A stretch of DNA of 27,281 nt, from assembly GCA_035491935.1 (NCBI GenBank), contig DATJJW010000240.1, positions 1 through 27,281 on the forward strand. Direction: 5' to 3'. The notes beneath the pieces are model-generated. The model saw nothing but the letters and a program-made list of their open reading frames with translations, ran no database searches and was not told the origin of the DNA. Each line of letters starts with the position of its first letter. Positions within the stretch are counted from its first letter, which is position 1. This DNA comes from DATJJW01 sp035491935 (lineage in GTDB: Bacteria; Pseudomonadota; Alphaproteobacteria; ATCC43930; CGMCC-115725). The translations under genes were made by a program, and so were the position numbers. Shown here in pieces: positions 22,190-27,281 of this stretch.

Positions 22190-23176
22190 TTAGCGAACCA
22201 GGCCGCGCCAGTCGCTCTTGCGCTCGAAATTATGATAACCCTCGACGAAACGGACCGTACCGCTCTTCGAGCGCATGATGATGGAGTGGGTGTAGGCGCC
22301 GTTATGGGTACGGCGTACGCCCTTCAGCATGCTGCCGCTGGTGACGCCGGTCGCCGCAAACATGACATCGCCATGGGCAAGATCGTTCAGGCTGTATTTG
22401 CGGTTCAGATCCGTGACGCCCCAGCGCGCGGCACGCGCCTTCTCATCGTCGTTACGGAACAGCAGGCGACCCTGCATCTGGCCGCCGATGCAGCGCAATG
22501 CAGCCGCCGCCAGCACGCCTTCTGGCGCCCCGCCCGAGCCCATGTAGATGTCGACGCCGGCTTCCGCCTGGCTGGTCGCGATGACGCCGCTGACATCGCC
22601 ATCGCCGATCAGCATGATACGAGCGCCGGCCGCGCGCACCGCCTTGATCAGCGCCTCGTGGCGCGGACGGTCGAGGATGCAGGCGACGAGGTCGGCGATA
22701 TCGACCTTCTTGGCCTTGGCCAGCTCGCGCAGGTTCTGCTCGGGGCTGGCATCGATGTCGACCACACCTTCGGGCAGGCCGCCACCGACGGCGATCTTCT
22801 CCATGTAGACGTCGGGCGCGTTGAGAAACCCACCTTCATCGGCCATGGCGATGACCGCCAGCGCATTCGGGCTGCCCTTGGCGGTGATGGTGGTGCCTTC
22901 CAGCGGATCGAGCGCGATGTCGATCTTGGGCCCATTGCCAAGGCCGACCTTCTCGCCGATGTAGAGCATCGGTGCCTCGTCGCGCTCGCCCTCGCCGATG
23001 ACGACGGTGCCGTCGATATTCAGGCTGTTGAGCGCATTGCGCATGGCGTCGACGGCGGCCTGATCCGCTGCCTTCTCGTCACCACGCCCCATCAGGCGGG
23101 AGGCGGACAGCGCGGCAGCCTCGGTCACGCGGACCACTTCGAGCGCCAGATTGCGGTCCATCTTTAACTCGGACAT
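22190..23176 (-). CDS. glpX: Class II fructose-1,6-bisphosphatase
   Basis: 328 residues of the GlpX family. It removes the 1-phosphate of fructose-1,6-bisphosphate in gluconeogenesis (or of sedoheptulose-1,7-bisphosphate in some autotrophs) using divalent metal. Signature blocks are the GRGDEKAADQAAVDAMR helix, the metal-binding IGEGERDEAPM and LDPLEGTT, then AMADEGGFLNAPDVYMEKI and GSGGAPEGVLAAAAL. These cover the whole catalytic domain without gaps. The ATG at 23176 is preferred because AAGGAAGG stands about 8 nt upstream; a GTG at 23185 would lie within that ribosome site. It follows hom by 60 bp and precedes recJ by 20 bp. Confidence 0.96.
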   Translation of the reverse strand: MSELKMDRNLALEVVRVTEAAALSASRLMGRGDEKAADQAAVDAMRNALNSLNIDGTVVIGEGERDEAPMLYIGEKVGLGNGPKIDIALDPLEGTTITAKGSPNALAVIAMADEGGFLNAPDVYMEKIAVGGGLPEGVVDIDASPEQNLRELAKAKKVDIADLVACILDRPRHEALIKAVRAAGARIMLIGDGDVSGVIATSQAEAGVDIYMGSGGAPEGVLAAAALRCIGGQMQGRLLFRNDDEKARAARWGVTDLNRKYSLNDLAHGDVMFAATGVTSGSMLKGVRRTHNGAYTHSIIMRSKSGTVRFVEGYHNFERKSDWRGLVR

Positions 23177-23236
23177 CGTACCCACCTTCCTTAGTCGTCA
23201 ATTATTCAGGGATGGCGTAGCAACACGCCTAAAGGC

Positions 23237-24565
23237 CTAAGGTTCGATACGAAACATCCGTGGCGGCTCGCGCATCGTGCCAAGCTCGCCGATGCGCTTC
23301 AAGGCGCGCATCAAAGCGGTCTCCTGGCTGGGATGCGTGGTCAGCACCACCGGCACGCTACCGCCGGTATGGCGGCGCTGGATCATCTCCTCGACCGAAA
23401 CGCTTTCATTGCGCAGTTCCGCCGCGATATCGGCAATGACGCCCGGCTGGTCGCGCACCATCAATCGTACGTAATAGGGGCCGGAATGCTCGCCGATCGG
23501 CACGGCCCGCGCCGCAGCCGCCCCCGACGGCACGAAGGCCGGCATGATGTGGCCGCGCGCGGCATCGACGATGTCGGCGACCACGGCGGATGCGGTCGGC
23601 CCCTCACCGGCACCTCGGCCCTCCAGCATCACCGGGCCGACGAAATCACCCTCGATGACAACGGCGTTGAACACGCCCTCGACGCGGGCGATCGCCGCAT
23701 CGGCCGGTACCAGCGTCGGATGCACCCGCTGCTCGACGCCGTGTTCGGTCGTCATCGCCGTGCCCAGCAGCTTGATACGGTAGCCCAGATCCTCGGCATG
23801 CTCGATATCGATGCTGGTGACGTGACGGATGCCCTCGACATGGACGGCACCGATATCGAGTGGCGTGCCGAAGGCCACGGCCGAGAGCAGCGCCAGCTTA
23901 TGGGCGGCGTCATGGCCGTCGATGTCGAGCGTGGGATCGGCTTCGGCATAGCCCAGCGCCTGCGCCTCCGCCAGCACGTCCGCGAAGTCGCGGCCCGTCT
24001 TGCGCATCGTCGACAGGATATAGTTGCAGGTGCCGTTGAGGACGCCGAAGACGCGCGAAATGCGGTTGGCCGAAAGACCCTCGCGCAAGGCTTTGATGAT
24101 CGGGATGCCACCCGCCACCGCTGCCTCGAAGCCGACGCTGCCCCCCTTTTCGACGGCCAGCCTGCCCAGCTCTTCGCCGTGGAAGGCCAACAACGCCTTA
24201 TTGGCCGTCACCACCTGCTTGCCGGCCGCAAGGGCGGCCTGCACCAGGGCCAGCGCCGAGCCATCGGCACCGCCGACCAGCTCGACCACGACATCGACAT
24301 CCGGGTCTCGCGCCAACGCTACCGGATCGTCGTACCAGCGATAGGATGAGAGATCGACGCCACGCTCACGCCGCCGGTCGCGGGCGGAAATGGCGACGAT
24401 CTCCAGGGCACGGCCGGCGCGGGCCTGCAGCAGCGCCTGGTTGCCGGTGATCAGCTTGATAACGCCCGCGCCGACCGTGCCGAGACCGGCGATGCCAATA
24501 CGCAGGGGACGCTGGGTGTGATGCGACGAGGCGGAAGACGCCAAGATCCCGGGCCTTCCGCTCAA
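23237..24565 (-). CDS. hom: Homoserine dehydrogenase
   Basis: 442 residues, the monofunctional enzyme that reduces aspartate semialdehyde to homoserine for threonine and methionine synthesis. The NAD(P) site GIAGLGTVGAG begins at residue 24. The catalytic domain contains EAAVAGGIPIIKALREGL and NGTCNYILSTM, and GYAEADPTLDIDGHDAAHKLALL carries the substrate-binding Glu/Asp/Lys set. A C-terminal ACT domain (YYVRLMVRDQPGVIADIAAEL) suggests allosteric control by threonine. The first usable start is TTG at 24565, overlapping the lipoprotein stop as TTGA. A second TTG at 24544 has GGAAGG 9 nt upstream and could be the real start. No ATG is available before the conserved core. Confidence 0.95.
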   Translation of the reverse strand: MSGRPGILASSASSHHTQRPLRIGIAGLGTVGAGVIKLITGNQALLQARAGRALEIVAISARDRRRERGVDLSSYRWYDDPVALARDPDVDVVVELVGGADGSALALVQAALAAGKQVVTANKALLAFHGEELGRLAVEKGGSVGFEAAVAGGIPIIKALREGLSANRISRVFGVLNGTCNYILSTMRKTGRDFADVLAEAQALGYAEADPTLDIDGHDAAHKLALLSAVAFGTPLDIGAVHVEGIRHVTSIDIEHAEDLGYRIKLLGTAMTTEHGVEQRVHPTLVPADAAIARVEGVFNAVVIEGDFVGPVMLEGRGAGEGPTASAVVADIVDAARGHIMPAFVPSGAAAARAVPIGEHSGPYYVRLMVRDQPGVIADIAAELRNESVSVEEMIQRRHTGGSVPVVLTTHPSQETALMRALKRIGELGTMREPPRMFRIEP

Positions 24566-25923
24566 TGCGCCAGCAGAATATCGGCGTGGGCGCTTTCCGC
24601 CTTGGGACCCGCTTCCGCCACGATATCGGCCGCCGGCACGCCGGCCGCGACCAGCGCCTTCTTGACGGCAGTGGCGTTGGCGAGGGCCGCCTGATAACCC
24701 GACAACACGCCGCCGGTCGATTCGGCCGCCGCCTGCGGTGCATAGCCGACGACGCGGATCTTGCCGCCTTTGGCCTTATAGGCCGAGGCTGCCGAGGCGA
24801 TCGCGGGATCGCCGGAGGCCACGGTGCTGGAGCCGGCGGCGAACTTGACCGTACCGAGATGGCTGACGCCGGCCGCGGCGGCGGGCGCCGACGACGGCAT
24901 TGCAGCGGGGGCCGCCGACAACGCCGGAGCCGACGGCAGGGCGCCGACCTGCTCAGGCACGGCAGCCGGCGCGTTATTCGCGGCAGCCTTCCCCGTGACC
25001 TCGGGCGCCTTGGGCGCCGACTTGCTGATGGCCGGCGACGGCGCCAGCTTCGGCGGCGGCGGCGGCGGCTGGGTTGCCTCGGGCTGCGGTGTGGCGCGTG
25101 GGGCAGCGTTATCACCGCCCAGCGCACCGCCGGCTGACAGGCCGCTGTCGTTCACCGGCGCGGAAGACGGCGCCGCCGCAGCAACGCCGAGCGCACCGCC
25201 GGCTGAGAGACCGGAATCATTGGGTACCGGGGCAGCCGGTGCCGGCTGTGGTGCCGGCGCCTGGCTGGCCACCGACGGCCCCAGCAGCGGCTGACGGCGC
25301 ACCTGCGCCACGGGCGCACGGCGCGGCACATCACCGCCACCGGCCGGCAGCGCGGCCGAGGCCGTACGCCTCACCTGCGAGCCTGGCCGGCCGAGCTGTT
25401 GCATCGGGATATTCTGCGGAATCTGGCTTTGGGCCACCAGCGACGCGATGTTGGCATTGTTGTCGCGCACCTGGTTGTCGGCATAGATCGCGTGGCTGCG
25501 ATCCTCGATCAGGCTATTGGCCATGGCGGCACGCTGGGCGGCGGTCGGTCCGGTCGACGGCGGCGGCGGCACGCTGGACAGCTTGGGATAGGGCTTGGTC
25601 GCGGTCGCGTTCATGGCCGCCGTATTGGCCGCGTTGAACTGGGCGGTACCCGGTGGCGGGCTAGCCGGTTGCGCGCCGGCGGGTGCGGCGGCAGCAGGCA
25701 CGGCATTGGCGGCGGCAAGGCTGGCGGGCGCGCCACTGACGGGGGCCGTCGCCTTGTCACCGGCCCTGGCTTGGGCTTCGGCACCTTGGGCAGCACTCGC
25801 CGGAGTGCTATCCGACGGTCCGGTGAAGGAATCCAAAACGCCACAGCCACCGAGCGCCACCATCGAAACCATCAAAGGTGCTAGACCCGCGTAGCGACGC
25901 CAGAACGTTTTTCCATCACTCAT
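24562..25923 (-). CDS. Pro/Ala-rich OmpA-like lipoprotein
   Basis: 453 residues. The signal peptide ends in a lipobox ALGGC (Cys27), predicting a lipid-anchored envelope protein. A long disordered Ala/Pro/Gln-rich region follows (about 35-350). It contains a P6 run and a duplicated NDSGLSAGGALG motif encoded by two copies 69 bp apart. The last 95 residues resemble an OmpA-like peptidoglycan-binding domain (VKFAAGSSTVASGDPAIASAA, KIRVVGYAPQ, AVKKALVAAGVPA), but the usual N-x-x-L-S-x-x-R-A motif is eroded. The start at 25923 places the signal peptide at the N-terminus; the frame upstream is open but adds only 22 residues. Its stop overlaps hom by 4 nt, so it is probably in the hom-glpX-recJ unit. 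Function is inferred as cell-wall tethering. Confidence 0.8.
   Translation of the reverse strand: MSDGKTFWRRYAGLAPLMVSMVALGGCGVLDSFTGPSDSTPASAAQGAEAQARAGDKATAPVSGAPASLAAANAVPAAAAPAGAQPASPPPGTAQFNAANTAAMNATATKPYPKLSSVPPPPSTGPTAAQRAAMANSLIEDRSHAIYADNQVRDNNANIASLVAQSQIPQNIPMQQLGRPGSQVRRTASAALPAGGGDVPRRAPVAQVRRQPLLGPSVASQAPAPQPAPAAPVPNDSGLSAGGALGVAAAAPSSAPVNDSGLSAGGALGGDNAAPRATPQPEATQPPPPPPKLAPSPAISKSAPKAPEVTGKAAANNAPAAVPEQVGALPSAPALSAAPAAMPSSAPAAAAGVSHLGTVKFAAGSSTVASGDPAIASAASAYKAKGGKIRVVGYAPQAAAESTGGVLSGYQAALANATAVKKALVAAGVPAADIVAEAGPKAESAHADILLAH
25121..25206. repeat. Two-copy 69-bp-spaced repeat inside the lipoprotein gene
   Basis: An identical 17-bp sequence occurs at 25121-25137 and 25190-25206. 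The similarity extends beyond it to about 35 bp per copy (25118-25152 and 25187-25221). Both copies encode the minus-strand peptide NDSGLSAGGALG. The 69-bp period equals 23 codons, so repeat number can change without a frameshift. Confidence 0.6.
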
Positions 25924-26103
25924 CCAAAAACCCCCGAACATGCAGCCGACCCTGCGCCCGCATCGTCTTAGTGGGGCCGCGCCCAGCAATCAAGCCCAGT
26001 CGCGGCCTCAGCCACCGCCGTAGCCGGAACGGCAAGCGTTAGCGGCGTCATCGCTTTCATGTTACACAATCGTCAGGCCGTCACAAAATAACGGGCAGCT
26101 CCG

Positions 26104-26122
26104 TGCCTATATAAGATAGGCA
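26104..26122. promoter_or_regulatory. Perfect 7-bp dyad in the phaC upstream region
   Basis: TGCCTAT (26104-26110) and ATAGGCA (26116-26122) are exact reverse complements around ATAAG. The element ends 37 bp before the phaC ATG and contains TATAAG, a possible -10 hexamer, so binding here could control phaC initiation. No convincing -35 was found upstream. The arms contain TGC/GCA, which recalls PhaR-type sites, but this is only a suggestion. Confidence 0.45.
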
Positions 26123-26159
26123 TCCTTCGCGAGCCGCCCTAGAACGATACTCGAGCCCC

Positions 26160-27281
26160 ATGACCGACACGCCCTCGCCCAGAACCTCCGCTCAGAACGT
26201 CGCCCCCGCAAATGCTCAGGCAGATGCCCAGGCAACTCCTCAGGCAAGCGCCAAACGCCCCGACTCGCCAGCCCCGGCCGTAGCCCAGGGGGCCGCGGCT
26301 GCCAAGATGCCGGATCCGGTCGAAATCTCGCGCGCCGTGGCCCAGATCGCCGAGCGCAGCCAGCGTATCGTCCAGGAATTCCTGAGCCGCCAGGCGAGCG
26401 AGGCGCCCAGCGCCGACCCATTCAACATCTCCGGCGCCTTCGTCGAGATGACGACCAAGCTGTTCAGCGACCCGACCCGGCTGCTGCGCGCGCAGGTCAG
26501 CCTGTGGAACGATTATCTGCGCCTGTGGCAGCGCACGGCCGAGCGATTCTTCGGCGGTGCCCAGGCCGAGGAGGCGGCGGCATCCGACCCGGTGATCGCG
26601 ACGCCGCGCGGCGACCGCCGCTTCCAGGACCCGGCCTGGCAGGAAAACACGCTGTTCGACTTCATCAAGCAGTCCTATCTGCTGACTGCCCGCTTCATGC
26701 AAAGTGCGACGCGTGAGATCGAAGGCCTGGACGACAAGTCGATGCGCAAGGTCGATTTCTACACGCGGCAATTCGTCGACGCGCTGGCCCCGTCCAACTT
26801 CATCATGACCAATCCGACCGTGCTGCGCGAGACGATCGACACCGGCGGCGAGAACCTGGTCAAGGGCCTGACCAACATGCTGGACGATCTGGAGCGCGGC
26901 CATGGCCGGCTCGCCATCCGCATGGCCGACCCTTCCGCCTTCAAGCTGGGCGAGACCATCGCGACCACCCCGGGCAAGGTCGTGTTCCAGAACGATCTGA
27001 TGCAGCTCATCCAGTTCGAGCCCACGACCGAAACGGTGCGCAAGCGGCCGTTGCTGGTCATCCCCGCCTGGATCAACAAGTATTACATCCTCGACCTCAA
27101 GGCGAAGAACAGCTTCGTGCGCTGGGCAGTAGCCCAGGGCCATACGGTGTTCATCATCTCCTGGGTCAATCCCGACGAGCGGCTGGGGCAGAAGGGCTTC
27201 GACGACTACATGGTCGAGGGACCGCTGGCAGCACTCGATGCCATCAAGAACCTGACCGGCGAATCCGAGGTCAACGCCGTC
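26160..27281 (+). CDS. phaC: Class I poly(3-hydroxyalkanoate) synthase, 5' part
   Basis: 374 codons are present and the frame is open to the window end. A 50- to 60-residue Ala/Gln/Pro-rich extension precedes the PhaC N-terminal domain. That domain shows DPFNISGAFVEM, then FQDPAWQENTLFDFIKQSYLL and DFYTRQFVDALAPSNF, leading into the alpha/beta-hydrolase core (LLVIPAWINKYYILDL, FIISWVNPDE). PhaC polymerises hydroxyacyl-CoA into storage polyester granules. The sequence stops at EVNAV, immediately before the expected catalytic GYCxGG motif, so the active-site Cys, Asp and His are outside the window. No strong Shine-Dalgarno is seen before the ATG at 26160. The gene diverges from the lipoprotein-hom unit across a 236-bp gap. 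Confidence 0.94.
   Translation, partial: MTDTPSPRTSAQNVAPANAQADAQATPQASAKRPDSPAPAVAQGAAAAKMPDPVEISRAVAQIAERSQRIVQEFLSRQASEAPSADPFNISGAFVEMTTKLFSDPTRLLRAQVSLWNDYLRLWQRTAERFFGGAQAEEAAASDPVIATPRGDRRFQDPAWQENTLFDFIKQSYLLTARFMQSATREIEGLDDKSMRKVDFYTRQFVDALAPSNFIMTNPTVLRETIDTGGENLVKGLTNMLDDLERGHGRLAIRMADPSAFKLGETIATTPGKVVFQNDLMQLIQFEPTTETVRKRPLLVIPAWINKYYILDLKAKNSFVRWAVAQGHTVFIISWVNPDERLGQKGFDDYMVEGPLAALDAIKNLTGESEVNAV

Noticed and set aside
26139..27143. A 334-codon minus-strand frame
   Set aside because: It is antisense to phaC, which has clear PhaC domain blocks in its own frame.
1..27281. CRISPR arrays, insertion sequences or rRNA genes
   Set aside because: No regularly spaced repeats, transposase-like proteins, terminal inverted repeats or rRNA-like sequence were seen on reading the window.

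Overview
The window is high-GC and densely coded. Twin-arginine and Bug-type binding proteins, a class I PHA synthase and the block OmpA-like lipoprotein, homoserine dehydrogenase, class II fructose-bisphosphatase, RecJ all fit an alphaproteobacterium, probably of the Rhodospirillales type. That placement is inferred from gene content and order; no marker gene was compared.

Left third (213-10057): a compact minus-strand operon of eight genes reads from about 8937 down to 213. In order it encodes an NDP-forming acyl-CoA synthetase, a thiolase-fold protein, a DUF35 zinc-ribbon/OB protein, the ATPase and permease of a NitT/TauT-type ABC transporter, an MmgE/PrpD-family protein, an SDR, and the Tat-exported binding protein of the transporter. 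Six of the seven junctions are 1- or 4-nt stop/start overlaps. A divergent LysR-type regulator starts at 9125, on top of a dyad with the LysR T-N11-A pattern. The thiolase lacks both catalytic cysteines and the SDR lacks its catalytic lysine. The operon therefore looks like an uptake-and-degradation pathway for an organic acid, perhaps with retro-aldol rather than thiolytic C-C cleavage. Its substrate cannot be read from the sequence. This is the best candidate here for an undescribed system.

Middle (10060-18073): small catabolic-looking genes (two cupin proteins, an SMP-30/gluconolactonase-like protein, a carboxymuconolactone-decarboxylase-family protein and an orphan TctC/Bug binding protein). 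These are followed by a small Gly-rich secreted protein, a lipoprotein translationally coupled to an MpaB/DUF2236 oxygenase-like protein, and a glycosyltransferase-like protein.

Oxidative-stress block (18074-20113): ohr (organic hydroperoxide resistance) and a Tat-exported epoxide-hydrolase-like protein. Upstream of ohr lies a frameshifted, N-terminally truncated ohrR remnant. A perfect 9-4-9 operator-like palindrome is still present in the ohr promoter. A stem-loop follows the hydrolase.

Right third (20144-27281): tRNA-Glu(UUC) on the minus strand, then recJ, glpX, hom and a proline/alanine-rich OmpA-like lipoprotein, all on the minus strand and closely spaced. phaC is divergent and cut by the window end just before its catalytic motif. 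This is core-genome-like content, whereas almost everything left of the tRNA looks accessory. No CRISPR array, insertion sequence or rRNA was seen.
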